NCBI GenBank assembly: GCA_011634665.1 | Contig: WAEK01000001.1 | Span: 3,620,501-3,684,500, forward strand | Length of the DNA stretch: 64,000 nucleotides | DNA from: Mortierella sp. BCC40632 | Lineage: Eukaryota > Mortierellomycota > Mortierellomycetes > Mortierellales > Mortierellaceae | Direction of reading: 5' to 3' | Shown: piece after piece, positions 1-13,608 of the stretch | Position numbering within the stretch: the first letter of the stretch is position 1 | Layout of the letters: every line of letters starts with the position of its first letter | Program-made: the position numbers and the translations under genes | The notes under the pieces: generated by a model | Seen by the model: the letters and a program-made list of their open reading frames with translations, nothing else | The model's database searches: none | What the model was told of the DNA's origin: nothing

Positions 1-396
1 TTGCTCTTTTCGTCTGAGAATTGAGTAGCGCAAGCGACGACGAGAAACACCGATGCAGACAGGGAAAGGGTGACTCATAGCATTTTGTATCGTAATGAAA
101 AATAACTTTGGGCAGATGCACATTTCTGAAAATATCATAGAGAATACTTATGGTATCGATGAGTAAGAAGAACAAGAAAGCAATAGCCTTGATCGTCAAA
201 AGTAAGCCATTCAGATAATTAACAAGGTTGACCTGATATTTCTATCCTAGATTATCTGGTCAAATGGCTATCACCAAGGACAAAGTCTCTCCTTGGGGTT
301 CCATTCCCCGCTCCTGCATCTCTCAAAACCAACTATAGCTTTCTGTCCTTCAGAATCATCTACTATTGTGACTATCATCATCAATATTTCCGCTTG
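1..396. other. 3' flank of the aspartic protease, no clear gene
   Basis: AT-rich sequence downstream of the aspartic protease stop. On the minus strand the first 75 bases are open and include an ATG, but the open stretch runs off the window edge after about 26 codons and has no recognisable content. Nothing else is visible. Confidence 0.4.
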
Positions 397-2749
397 TCAG
401 CTAGCAAGGGTAGAGAGTCCATAGAAGGCAACCGCAGCTACAGTATAGGTCCAATGGGCTGACGTCCAAGACGTGGCGACTCTCGCCGAGGATGCCGCAT
501 TATTGAAGGGATGGCCACCAGATCCTGCGAGTTGAGCGAACCCAATCTTGCCTCTTGGAGGATTTTTAGATGCGTTTGTTGTAGTGTTGTTGGGTGCAAG
601 GAGGTCAAAGTCAAACACACAGTAAACGTTCTTCAGAAAACTATCTCCCAAGGTCCAATCCTTGAGTGCCACCTGGGATCCGGTAGGAAAAACAATCGTG
701 CTTTGACAATAATAGGTTTTCCTGTAATTTTGACGCGTCGAGGGCATAGCAATATCGTAGTAAGGAATTTTCGCAGTAAAATTGCCCAATGTGATCTGTA
801 TCTCCATGTTGCCATCACACGGTAGAAACCATAGTCCATTCTCTGGCTAAGAAAGAAAGGATGAAAATGTTGAAGAGCGGCATCTTGTAAAGAGGAGTCG
901 ACAAAAGGTATCTCTAAACGAACTAGGTAGTCCCTTACCGTAGTGATGGCCCCTGGGATAGCACCATTGATAGCATTCGCAATATCTCTGGGAACAATGA
1001 TTACGGACGTGCCAGAGTCAATCAGACCATTCACCCCATTCGTATTAACGCTTGTATTACCAATCGTCAAGCCCGTAATCGGAACCTAGAGGAAAGCCGG
1101 ACAGTATTTTCAAAGATGTCCATATTTTCACTTTTAGCTCAATTTCTCATCATTCTGAATTGAATCCCCCTTTCTTCGTAGATACCCAATGCACTCAATG
1201 ACTTACAGTCCATGGAGTGCCTGAGGTGGTATCCATATAGGTGATTTCGCCCTTGAATCGTTGGTGATTGACGCCTCCGAATGTGACCTCGCCTCCTGGA
1301 GCTCTATCGCCGAAAGAGCCTGCTCTTTGAAGCCAGAGTCCAATCCTGTTTTCGGAAAGTGCGGACGTGTTCCTGAGTTGATTGAGGACCTCAATCGAGT
1401 CTCCGAATGTTGGGAACGAACTGAGACCTTCGGGTGTCCATCGAAGCCCCATCACACCATCTACCTCTACTGGAAATTGATGACTGTTGATAGTTGTGAG
1501 GCCAATCATACCATCGAGAACAAGTGACCCAATCCCGATCGACTCCTACCATATTTAATCGGTAGTTCTTGTTATTTAGCAAGACAAAAAATTAGGCATA
1601 GGGATGATCTTTCACAAGCACACGCTGTGTTTGTTCAACAGACTTGTTTTTTTTTTTTTATTATTACTATTATGCTCATACCAATTTATGATTACCTGGT
1701 AGAAATCACCTTGGAGGTTTTCCCCGCTGCCAAATCCTACCTTGAACTGTTGGTTGGTGGATCGACAACTCCCTAAGGAAAAAAAAAAAAAAAAAAAAAA
1801 AAAAGAGAGAGACCGAGTGTTAAAAAAGACGCATGATAAAAAAAAAAAATAGATAGAAAGAAAGAAACACTTACGAAGAGGTCCCACATATAAACCGCTT
1901 GGACTTTAGGCATTGAGCAGAGGTGCAGTGTTCGGAAGCTACCCAGGTGATGGAGCTCCCCGTGTCAATCACGACATCGAATGACTGAGGAGGTGTTCCC
2001 AGTGAGAGTGGGATAACTGCAGACACGAAAAGAGTACGAGTCAGAAAAAAGAAGTGAGTCTAGTTTCTGGCTCTGGTGTTTTTTTTTTTTTTTTTTTCTT
2101 CTTCTCTTTATTTTGTTTTTTCAGCGAGACGAGTAGAGACATACTGTAAGCAATGTCAGCATCGAGGTTGGTCAATGGCACGGTTGCTGTAGCAGAGGCA
2201 GCACGTCGATGTAGATGGCGTCGAGTCCATGACTGTGCGTTCAGGTTCTCTGGATGTCGCGTGGACAGGATCGGTAGGCTTTTTTTTTTTTTTTTTTTTT
2301 TTTTTGGGTCCGGAAACAAGGTGAGTGTTGGACAAACAAAGGATTAAAAAAACGAATGTTAAACCAAGAATATGTGTTTGGACCTTTCCCTGGACTCTCT
2401 TTCCTCCCTACTTCATTTGTCGACAGGAAAAGCTAGAGTTTTGCGCCTTTGGTAAACTCATCGTGCTCTTTATTCCAGACTGATATGACTCTGAACAGAA
2501 AGAGAAAGAAAGAGGGAGAGAAAAGGAGAGAAAGAATTACGGTAGACAGGGCAGCTGAACGTTGAAAAATAAAGTCCCCCTGTTCCTCCTGTCACTGAAA
2601 GGGGGAGTTTTTTTTTACATCCATCTTTTTTCAGAATGGACCTAGTTGCATCATTTCCAGATGCAAACTTACGTGATGACATTGGCCGAGGATGTGGTAG
2701 TCAGACCCAAGAACAACAGTAACAGTATTGTACTCCAAAGCAACTGCAT
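397..2749 (-). CDS. secreted pepsin-like aspartic protease (A1), probably GPI-anchored
   Basis: Eight exons, read on the minus strand: 2673-2749, 2541-2594, 2145-2278, 1875-2016, 1696-1768, 1207-1545, 939-1085, 397-846. All junctions are GT...AG and all phases close, giving about 471 residues. The start ATG at 2747-2749 opens a signal peptide (MQLLWSTILLLLFLG). Catalytic aspartates sit in the two family motifs: IDTGSS (Asp about residue 106) and IDSGTS (Asp about residue 296), spaced as in pepsin-family enzymes. A flap-like VMGL segment and an LPCDGN segment before the last lobe also fit the fold. The C-terminus is a Ser/Ala stretch followed by a hydrophobic tail, as in yapsin-type GPI-anchored fungal proteases; anchoring is an inference. 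It is a secreted endopeptidase with unknown substrate. Oddity: the exon at 2145-2278 follows an acceptor preceded by a long sense poly(A) rather than a pyrimidine tract. The family call is very secure; exon 2 is the least certain exon. Confidence 0.88.
2280..2305. repeat. homopolymer T26 abutting a splice acceptor
   Basis: About 26 consecutive T on the plus strand, i.e. poly(A) in the sense of the protease gene, directly at the 3' end of an intron. Shorter homopolymers lie nearby at 2079-2097 (T) and 1780-1804 (A). Confidence 0.9.
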
Positions 2750-3091
2750 CGAATTGAGAGAGAGAGAGAGAGAGGAAGGGATGAGAGAGAGAAAGAGAGA
2801 GAGAGTGTGTGTGTATGAGAACGAGGAGAGAGAGAGAGGAGAGAGAGAGAGGAGAGGAAAGAGAGGTAAGAGGGAGAAAGAGCGTGCCCGTTGTGCTACT
2901 TTGAAGGATCGGTGCAAGTGAACAAGCCTGAGAATTGGGGTGAGAGCAGTGGCGTAAGAGTCTCTTGCGCGGCTGACTGTTGATAGGGCGGATTGACAAG
3001 GATGTTTGCAGGTGGCGCCAGTGGAGGTGATTAAGAGTGGGCAAAGAGCAGAGAGTAGCCGAAGCTATTTAGACTTTCATCACTTCTGACC

Positions 3092-3128
<37 letters not shown>

Positions 3129-3360
3129 CTGTGGCGTAGTGATGACAATCACATTCTTCCACTTCCTCACCCATGGCGAGCGCTCTTTTGTTGTTTTCAC
3201 TCAATCCGACCGTGGTACCAAAAAAAAAACAGCCTCAAGAAAGAAAACAATCTCTACAGAAAGGAACAATCTTCCAACACAACAGAAATGAGGTCAACGT
3301 GAAGCTACAGCATCAGGGGTGGTCCACTTTTTTGTTCTTTTTTTCTTTAATTGAAAGAAG

Positions 3361-3400
<40 letters not shown>

Positions 3401-3420
3401 TGTCATTGCCTAGTCCTGTT
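2750..3420. promoter_or_regulatory. promoter of the protease and 3' flank of the next gene
   Basis: Gene-free. Holds a GA-rich tract at about 2756-2880, a (TC)n array at about 3090-3127 and an uninterrupted A38 at 3361-3398. The ORFs visible here are low-complexity products of these arrays. No TATA or operator sequence can be assigned. Confidence 0.5.
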
Positions 3421-6059
3421 CTATTTGTCCTTGACAAGCACAGGTGGTCTCACCTCAGAATCCGGAGATGGGGCGCTGGGTACAATAAGCTGGTGCGTGA
3501 CCCTCTCCAGATAGGGTGGTGGGGGCAGTGCTGCTGCGATTGGCTCCTCTTCTTCCCATCCTTGTTCTCCCTTGAGTTTGTTTCGTCCATGGTAACCGTT
3601 TCTGCTGGAGGGTCCCTGTTCAGAATCATCGCCACATGGACCCGCGTGATGTCTCGTCTCCTCGAGCTCGCTCGGAGTCCTTTCCCATGACTGAGGCATT
3701 AATGCCGCTGTCGATGATCCTGACGGAGGTCCTGAAGCGTATGGCTGGTTATAGGCAAGGTTCGTATCCAACACCATGCGCTGTTTCTCCTGAACTCTGT
3801 TTGAGCCAGTGTGGTATCTACTTCCTTCATGAGGATTCGGGGGTTGCTGGGGGGCACTAGCTTGGTATTGGATATATGGTGGCTGCGGAGGCGAGTAGGA
3901 GTGCGACACTGAGTGAGGGGCTGTGTAGGAGGAGGAGGAGGTCGAATGTGAATGTTGATGACTTGCAAAATTTACTGGATTCAGGTTAGTTTTAATAGTT
4001 TGTTCCGGCAATAATCCTATTGACGGCGGTGGCGCCAACGGCTTTATCGTTTCGTGCATTGTTGTTGGAGGTGGAGGTATCTTTTGCCGCTGTAATTCAA
4101 TATGGGCCATATCATGGTCTTCCGGATTGACTACAACATCGTGATGTGACCCAGGCTGGAAGGGTGCTGGTGCGATACTTAGGCTCATGGGTGTGAGAGG
4201 CTGGAGTTGTGTCCCTGGGGAGTGACCTATAACTGGCTCCATGAGGATCGCCTGCGGATGCTCATTCTGTTGAAAGATTCGTCGGATCTTTGCGTCAGAT
4301 CTTCTCCTGCGGAAGTAACGGCAGTATACAAAGGTGCCGATTAGGATGGCTCCAGCCACGATGCCAAGCACCATCGGCAAAAAGTTCTGTCCATATGAGG
4401 ACCCGTAGCCGGAAGAAGAATCCTCGACTGAGGCTGGAGGATGGGAAATGGATGAAAGGGATCCGTACATCACGATCAGGGACTCTTGTTTGAGACCAGT
4501 GCTGGCGACAAGACCGACGGTCTCGTTGCTCGTAGTGAAGAACAAAAAATGGCTCCCTGCTGGTCCGGCAGATGTAGCGGTAAACGAGTTAAGTTTAAAT
4601 GGAGTGCCGCGTGTCGGGATGTTGAAAGGGCCAGAGGTGTTGAAGCCGTCGGTATAGAAGAGGCGAAGATGTGATCCGAAAGTTGTCGACTGATTAATCA
4701 CAACGCGGTTGATATGAAAACAAACAAACCAATTAGTTCTTTGTATTCAATAGTCTTCCCACCCAACTTAAATTATGCAGGATAGAGAGAGAGAGAGAGA
4801 GAGAAGGAGAGTACATACAGTGCAGAGGAGGTAAAATACCGGATCGTAGTGCGCGACATACAGCCTGCTCTGCATTGGATCGACACACTCGTTTGGTATG
4901 ATATTAAAATCAAGAGTCCATGACTTGTTTGGTTCGAATGCTTCTGTTTGCAAGAACTCGGCCAATTCGGTTGCACTCTTCACCTTTGAACTCAAGGGAT
5001 ATGACCGTGCAATCTTTTTAGAGTCAAGCATGAACAATGTCTGTTCTGTTGAGCCGAAAACGATTGGGAAAACGCCTGGATCGAGTTTCTAAAGAGTGAA
5101 AGCGAGAGAGAGAGAAAGAGATGTTGTAATTTAGCATTCGTTTCAATTGGAACACAGCCCTTCAATCAAAAATGCGGAGAGAAGGGAGGCGGCGAAGTCA
5201 AGGGTGCTCTTAGCGAGTCTTTCCAAAGAATCGGCGGTCGGTTGTCGACTTCAGCTCTTTTGTTGCAACGGCCATTTCTCCACAAAGCCCAAAAGCCCAA
5301 AAGATTTTTTTTTTTTTTGAACCCAAAGGCGAGAGGACAAATCCCCCCTCATCTCCTCCCTCACTTTGCCTTTTTGCCTTTTCCAAGAAGCTTTTTGACT
5401 GCATATGTGAGAGGGGGACGCACTGTCCCTTATCAAATATCGACGTTCAATAGAGAGTTGAAGTAACCTACCGGCGTCCATGTTCGAGTCGATTGCAGTA
5501 GACTCTTGTCTGAGAGTGCACTCAAAGTGATGTTCAGAGATCCAGCCGAGACAAGAGTATGAAAGAATTGACCTTGAGCAGTTTCGAACAAAGAACTGCT
5601 AGTCGTTTGGTTACTCCATTGATAAGGCAGCCCACCCTCTGCTGAGGCTTCTATGATTGACCATCCGCCTCTTGCTTGGTAAATGAGACCACGAGGTTTA
5701 GAAACAACCTCAGGGGTATTACCGAGAGTTGAGTTGGTAACTGAGTTGGCAGTTATCCAAACAAATGTACCATCCGAATCCACTTGGCAGCTAGATGTTC
5801 CCAGGGCAAAATCACCCACGAGAATATCGAGGGGGTTGTCGACAGTTGCACCGGAAGAAGGAGGGGAGATGTCTACTATGGACCAAACTATTGGTCTGGA
5901 AGGGTTTGGAAAGTTCTGAGAATGAGCGAGGGTGATGCGGCGCTTGAAGGCAGTCTGAGCTGGGTCGGCAGGTGTGGGGATTATTTGGATAGGATCGAGG
6001 TATGCGACATAGATGCGGAATCCATTGGAGGCTACACAATGGGATGTTTGATCACTCAT
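3421..6059 (-). CDS. single-pass membrane protein, beta-propeller-like ectodomain and Pro-rich PY tail
   Basis: Three exons on the minus strand, 5472-6059, 4819-5088 and 3421-4689, all phase 0 with GT...AG junctions, about 708 residues. The extracellular part has repeated short beta-strand-like blocks and N-glycosylation sequons. One transmembrane helix (about residues 389-409) is followed by an Arg-rich stop-transfer stretch (RYFRRRR). The 300-residue cytoplasmic tail is low-complexity, rich in Pro, Ser and His, with a PPPPY motif near residue 675 that could bind WW domains of an Rsp5-type ligase. I do not recognise a named family; the layout recalls the numerous 'ectodomain-TM-tail' proteins of Mortierella-type fungi. 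No signal peptide follows the ATG used here (6057-6059). Since the topology demands one, an upstream exon carrying the true start is likely, but I could not place it. The frame is open upstream of this ATG. Confidence 0.75.
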
Positions 6060-6287
6060 TCCATGCAATCTGCTGAGTGTTGTGAGGGATGAGAGTAAAG
6101 AGGATCGATGGTAACGGGGTAAGTAGAGCAGAGGGTTGTTTGTGTTGAGAGGAAAGGATCGTTGGGGTGGGAAAGAGGGTTGGATGGATAAATAATGCAG
6201 GAGGAGAGGGATGGAGAGACAAGCTGGAATGGAAGAGAAAGAATGTCAGGGGAGGAAAAAAAAAAAAAAAACAAGAGAAAGAGTGTA

Positions 6288-6321
<34 letters not shown>

Positions 6322-7195
6322 TGTGTGAAAAGAAAAGAGAGGAGAGAACAAGTGGGAACTTGGGCGGAGAGTCAATCATGACTTTGGCTGGCCAATCCTC
6401 CGACTTGTCGGTCCCGCGTTCATCTCCTCTCTTCTCGACTCTCTCTCTTGGGCGGAGGCGAGGCGGTGCAGAGAGGTCCTCGCTGGGCAGCTGAGGAGGA
6501 GGGGCTTCCAGTCTACTGCACCGCGGAAAAGCAAGATGTGTAAAGGCCCTTCACCCTGCTGTGTGGCAGTAAAGGCGCAAGGGGTTTGCACCAAAAAAAC
6601 CAAAAAAAAACTCACCAACGCCTCAAAGACTATAGGGCTGAGGATGCTGCCAATGTGTATTACCTTGGGTCAGACAAGGAATTGAGAGCAATAGCTGGGT
6701 CCTACATCACTCTCTTCTCTGCCTCCATACTTTGTCCCGACGATGGTGCTCTTGTGTGCACAATACTGAAAGGCGTATTGCCCTCTTGGAGGGTTGTAGA
6801 ACGGAGCGCCAAAAAATGATCGTCTCGCCAGTTCGTAGACCATTTAGTACCGAGGCGCCTAGAGTCGCTGTCTGCGCAGACGCGTAGCGAATGGATGGCC
6901 ATAGAGCTCGCCTTGATCTCTCACCATTCGTTTTCGTTGATCGCGCTGATGGCTCCAAACCCACAAGGCCAGTGCAAACCATACAGAAGACCACCCCTGT
7001 CCTCTCCATTTGCATATTGTAGCATCACCATCGCCATTCTTGGGATGAATGCAATGGACCGCCGTACTCCGAGCGCTGGGCACGTGATGACGTTGCGCCT
7101 CTCTCTCACCCTTCCTGGACAAAACTTACTGCAAGGCATTGCAAGCTCATTTCACTTCTACAATCTCCATTTCGCCCAATACCCCCCCAGTAACC
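6060..7195. promoter_or_regulatory. divergent upstream region between the membrane protein and gtr1
   Basis: Probably holds both promoters and the missing first exon of the minus-strand membrane protein. GA arrays lie at about 6297-6322 and an A-rich run at 6247-6272. A 57-codon minus-strand ORF (6670-6843) is listed separately. Confidence 0.45.
6670..6843 (-). CDS. candidate small ORF, 57 aa, unknown
   Basis: ATG at 6841-6843 to TGA at 6670-6672, uninterrupted, with a balanced, protein-like composition (aromatics, three Cys/Tyr-rich spots, a GTKYGG segment). This contrasts with the low-complexity ORFs around it. A TACTAA just upstream resembles an intron branch sequence, so it could equally be the last exon of a longer minus-strand gene. 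No signal peptide, no known motif and no recognised family. It lies between two divergent genes, a place where a short independent gene is possible. Confidence 0.3.
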   Translation of the reverse strand: MVYELARRSFFGAPFYNPPRGQYAFQYCAHKSTIVGTKYGGREESDVGPSYCSQFLV

Positions 7196-9008
<1,813 letters not shown>

Positions 9009-9908
9009 AGGAGGAGGAAGGCTCGTCGTAGAAATAGGAAAAGAAACAGAAAAAGAGATACTATTTGTTGTTGTCAAAAAAAAAAAAAAAAAAGCGAGAA
9101 AGGAAGCTAGTTTCCACACTTAGCATGTCAACTCGTCGCCATACCTGTGAATTACATATTTCGATATCCACACCAGAAAACTATGAGCTCAATCAAATGA
9201 TGACATTTCTTTCCACTGTTATGTTTATTATTATTGGGGGAGGAGGGGCTTTCAGCTCCTTTACTTGCTTCATCTTTTAATTGCTGCTCTTAATACTACT
9301 CTCTATCTCTCTCTCTCTCTCTCTTTCTCTCTCTTTCGATTGCTCTCCTCAAGACCTGAAGGTAGGTTGCGCTGTTTTGGGCTCTGTTTGCGCAGAATGA
9401 CGCCGTCAGAGATGGTCGCGCTTTTCAATAGACCTTCGTGAGCATGAGACCGAGGTAGTTGGCGGCAACGGCGATGCCAATATTCCCTATGATTTACGGT
9501 CTCGATTTTCAAAAATGGAGGCTACACCACAAGGATAGGGTGCAATGTCAGGCTCTCACTTTAGAGCAAATGGCACTGTTTGCAATCAAGTATGGATCTT
9601 TCATCTCCATTATCCCATTTGGCACAAAGTGAAACCTGTATAGCTGCCACATCTTCCTCTAAAGTTCACTCAAACCCAAGGACTCTTAGTGCTCCACGTA
9701 AGCAGGAGTCTATATGGAGACATCTTGTAAGAATGATGAAAACAGAGAAGTTATCAAGATGATGTACGTGGTTTATTGATGAGCATGGTCTTGGTCGCCG
9801 AAAGCATCCTTACACAAAGCGTTGAATGCGTATTATGTACCCGCGTTCTTGTCTCGCCTCTCCTATGCAGGTATTTCCCTTTCTCAAAAGCTCTCGTTGC
9901 TCGTCTCG
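9009..9908. other. intergenic, possible eroded coding fragment
   Basis: 3' flank of gtr1, with an A18 run at 9077 and a TC array at 9302-9334. On the minus strand about 9370-9510 a short stretch reads as plausible protein (an Ala/Val-rich helix-like segment) but contains a stop and no start. It may be the end of a decayed gene. Nothing can be named. Confidence 0.3.
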
Positions 9909-10371
9909 CTAGGCGGAGTGAAAAGATGTAGCCGGCAATTGGTAGGTAGCGCCTGGTGCTAGGCCGCTCTCAAACCGGTGTATCAACAAAAGGCTTGGCT
10001 CCTCGAATGGGACAGGCTCTTGAATCAAAAATCCCTTGATGGACAAAATCGTGGGAACTGTCGGACCTTCTAGCTCCTGTGTGGTATCCCAGATGCTATT
10101 CATGGATCGGCCATTTGACCCCTGTAGAACCCGCTGAGGGTGCCTTCGCTGCTACATGTCAAAGTTTCTAAATGGGGTTATTATGAAAATAATGGGCCCA
10201 CCTTTCCTATCTCACCACCATGGTGATCTTTGGTGTAAATGCCTGCATCTGTCCAGCGTAGGCGTGCAAGCGGATCAAATTTGATTGGGTTAGCCTGTGA
10301 AATGAAGTAGCCGGCAGATGGGCTGCACCACTGCCTTGCTCTTGACCACCTTGGTGTGGAACATCTCTTCC

Positions 10372-10405
<34 letters not shown>

Positions 10406-11240
10406 CTTCTTTTCTTATATAGTTCCTATCCCCTTTTCTATGAAAAAGGTGTGGTCTATCACCACTGTCCTTCGTTCCCAATCGATTTGTTCCCAATCGA
10501 TTTGTTCCTTGCCATTGCCTTTCTTTTCAGTTTTCCACGTCTTTGCTCTTGAACTGCGAGGACGACAGTCAGCTGTCCAGAGGATTCAGAAAGACGCGAT
10601 CAGATGATTGGATTTGGTGGTCCATGGAGGACAGGATCTCCTAGATATTGCCCAATGATATGTCGACAACAGTGCTTGCTGGCCCGAGCAAACAAAGATT
10701 ACATAACGAACGATATCTGAGATCCTCTTTATCAGCGAGGTGCCAGATCGTTTGCACTGTTAATGACACGAGATAATCGCTTTTTCTTGCTCCAACAATA
10801 CCGTCAAGTTCACAATCACGAGTCGTCTGCATATCTGCCTGTTTTGCAATCGATGAAGTGCTACCGGAACACCCGCATAAACATGACAGACGGCACCTTG
10901 GCTACGGTGAACCAGACGAGTGCATATTGGAAACCAAGCTTCGCTCTGTCAGCTATCGCGTGGGTGGCGTGTTTGTCCCTCTCCAGCTGATCGTCCAGCA
11001 CCTTGATGGCGTCCTTAGCTCTAACGAGGGCTTGCGCTTGAAGTATTAGTTGTTGCTTATAAGCCGACGCAAATAAAAACGGCTTCCCTACCGCCCTCAA
11101 CCCTGTGTGAGCATTGTCGAGTTCGAGATTGCTGAAGGCTCCGTGGTTTATCAGGAAGCGTCAACCTAACAGGTCCTTTGGTTCTCTTGCAACGCGTGTC
11201 CGAGGATGGTAGGGAAACTTTCTTTTCTCGAATCTCCAAG
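9909..11240 (-). pseudogene. unrecognised multi-exon gene or gene relic
   Basis: Several minus-strand blocks look protein-coding by composition and are separated by plausible introns. One is at about 10861-11100 (an amphipathic helix with many Ala, Lys and Asp, then an aromatic-rich end). One is at 10641-10832 (Cys-rich, charged). Two at about 10200-10310 and 9909-10120 can be joined through a GTGGGC donor and a TAG acceptor into one frame ending at 9909. I could not link all blocks into a single open model, and a short segment ('CCGGCTAC..TTTCAC') occurs twice, suggesting local duplication. A homopolymer T26 at about 10378-10405 interrupts the region. No domain is recognised. It may be a dying gene or a gene whose exons I have misplaced. 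Confidence 0.3.
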
Positions 11241-11390
11241 AAGAATTTGCGACTTCTTAAAATTCGGTGACGTTTAGAAAATGCCTAACGCTAGGGATGC
11301 GTTGCGAGTCAAGTCCACCCGATGTTTTTCGTCGCTTCGCCTTGCATCTTTCCCCTCATCTTCACACCAACGTTCATCGAATCTATCAAC
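11241..11390 (+). promoter_or_regulatory. ATP19 promoter and 5' leader
   Basis: Short region directly upstream of the Atp19 start codon, with a CT-rich stretch (about 11335-11365) of the kind common near fungal transcription starts. No specific element can be assigned. Confidence 0.4.
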
Positions 11391-12218
11391 ATGGGAGCTG
11401 AGTACATTGTCTTTGGTCGCGCTGTCCCCACCTACAAGGTACAATTCCCTTCTTTTTTTCATCCTACTCTTCGAATCTATCCGCCCCTCGATTCACAGGA
11501 GATGATTCAAAGCTGTCACCAAGAAGAAATAAAAGAGCAGATCCGATCTAGATCAAGGCAGTAGCGCGGACAAATACGGAATCTATGGCGTGGGAGGAAC
11601 GTATTTGGCATAGGGACACTCTGTTGACAGTCAGCCATGGAGTAGAATTCTGGTCTCTTGATTTTCTTCTTTTCTAAAGAAGACCCAGAACCGCAGACTC
11701 TTTTATCAGGAACACCTCAAACAGGGACCGCCAAAGGATGATTAGCTATCTAGCTCGTTTGAGGACCTATCATCAAGTCTCTGGGTAGAGATATTGAATA
11801 GGAACTTAGATCTTGGTTGACAGCAACGTCAACACTCGACTTCTTTATCAGGAACATTACTACAGGATCCAGTCTTTTTTTTTTTTTTTTTTTATTATTA
11901 TTTTTTCAGTCAAGATGTTAGGGACCAGCTAGCTCCTTTCACTGTCGACTCTTTCAAAAACAGAAATAGCTGATTTACTAATGATTTCAAGTGCCTTTCT
12001 CTTTCTCTTTTTTTCCTTTTTCGTACATTTTGAACTCTTCCTCAAATCAGTTGGCTCTTGCCACTTATGCTGCCATTGGTGCCCCCATTGCCATCATGAA
12101 GTTGAAGAAGTCGGATGCCCCCGCTGTTGCTGCCATCCCTGCTTCTTCCCAGGATGAGGAGGCCTTTATCCGCGAGTTCCTTAAGGCCGCCGAGGAGGAT
12201 CAGCCCAAGAACGTTTAA
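11391..12218 (+). CDS. ATP19: mitochondrial ATP synthase subunit k (Atp19)
   Basis: Two exons, 11391-11438 (16 codons) and 12051-12218, giving 71 residues, matching the roughly 68 residues of yeast Atp19. The start MGAEYIVFGRAVPTYK corresponds to the conserved N-terminus of the family. It is followed by a single hydrophobic segment (LALATYAAIGAPIAIM) and the acidic, Lys-containing end DEEAFIREFLKAAEE, which parallels DEEKFIENYLK of yeast. The protein is a small accessory subunit of the membrane Fo sector and helps dimerise complex V in the inner membrane. The gene is convergent with TRM82 216 bp downstream. The intron of 612 nt is far longer than others in the window and is described separately. 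Confidence 0.92.
11439..12050 (+). other. unusually long ATP19 intron
   Basis: 612 nt between a GTACAA donor and an AAATCAG acceptor. It contains a near-repeated phrase (TTTATCAGGAACA at about 11700 and 11842) and a T22 run at about 11875-11896. No ORF of interest is present. Confidence 0.8.
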
Positions 12219-12433
12219 AGACATTAAACCTTCTTTTTTTTCCCTTTATATTTTCTGACGCTTCATCGGATGCGGGTTCTCCTGCCCTGACATAAAACTA
12301 TACAACATCTGTTCTATATCAACAGCTCCCTCCACTCCAACAATAAAAAAAAAATGTCGACCCGAGGATTTGCCATGTAATCATTTTTTTTTTTTTATTA
12401 TTTCTTTTTTTTTATTCTTTTTTCTTTTTCTTT

Positions 12434-13573
12434 CTAGGCTGTTTCCGAAGCGGGCTGCTCGAGTTGTTCTGGCATCCGTCTTGAGCTTCTCTTGCGCTTC
12501 TTATTAGGAACTGCCTCAGGACCCTCAATAGCCCTCAATGCCTCGCGTTCCTCACGAGCCTTCTTCAACTCGCGCCAATCTGTCGTATGCTTTCTCAAGC
12601 CTTCGATCTGGAAGAGTTCAGGAATCTCCTTCACCGTCTTGGATCCGAACACGTTGACATACTTGGCCAGATCTTCACGAAGCTGGAATTCCTGATCATA
12701 CACAGCAATCAGACGGGTTTGCTTCTCGGCACTAGGAGTAGCAGCAGCCTCGGATGCATCGTCGGCCGATTCTTCATCATCTTCGGGGACAATAGAGACC
12801 CAGAGCAGGCCAGATTGATCGAAATCAGCGCTAAGGGCATATCCATCAAGTTCAAGGATCTTGACGAGCTCCACCTTGGTCTCTGCCTCGTTCCAGTCCA
12901 GGATCAGCATCTTGTTCATCCTATAATGATTATTTGAATCAGGTTGAATAGATGTTTTGGGTCAAAATCTGTTTTTCTTGTCCTATTTGGCCATGACCAG
13001 GAGCATCATGAAAATATGTGGGCAAGGGATGAACAAAGAAGGTGCTCTTTTGTACCTTTCAAGAACAACTGCAATCTGGTTCGTGGCAGAAATGGCGATC
13101 GAATGCACTGTTACATCTTCTTCAGCATCGTCCTCAACAGGAGGCATACCCAGCGTCTCACGAATGTCAAAGACCTGGACCTGCTGTCCCTTCAAAAACT
13201 CCCAGACACGGACCGTTGCATCGCCTGCACCCGAAATCAAATACTTTTGGGACGCTCCAGGCAAGAGTCGAATGGTCGTGACAAAGCTATTTTAAGTGGG
13301 AGGAATGGAGAAGAAAGGGTTGGATGTCAAATAAGTACAAATGCCTTTCTATGAGCCAGATAAGATGAATAATGGGAGGGATTAGTTGTTGCGGGAGATT
13401 TACCTTGTGTGTCCCAAGCAGTAGGTTTCGATATTGTGACCCTTGGGATAGTGGCTAACACGGATATGCTCATCACGATCCGAGGTGATAACATACTTGT
13501 TGTCCTTGGTCAAAGTCTAAACATGGTGCCCAAAAAGATCCAAAGTCAGGTTCAACGAAAATTAGTCATTCCT

Positions 13574-13608
<35 letters not shown>

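Noticed and set aside
6376..6618. Signal-peptide-like minus-strand ORF upstream of the membrane protein
   Set aside because: It begins with TTG rather than ATG, and no donor joining it in frame to the next exon could be found.
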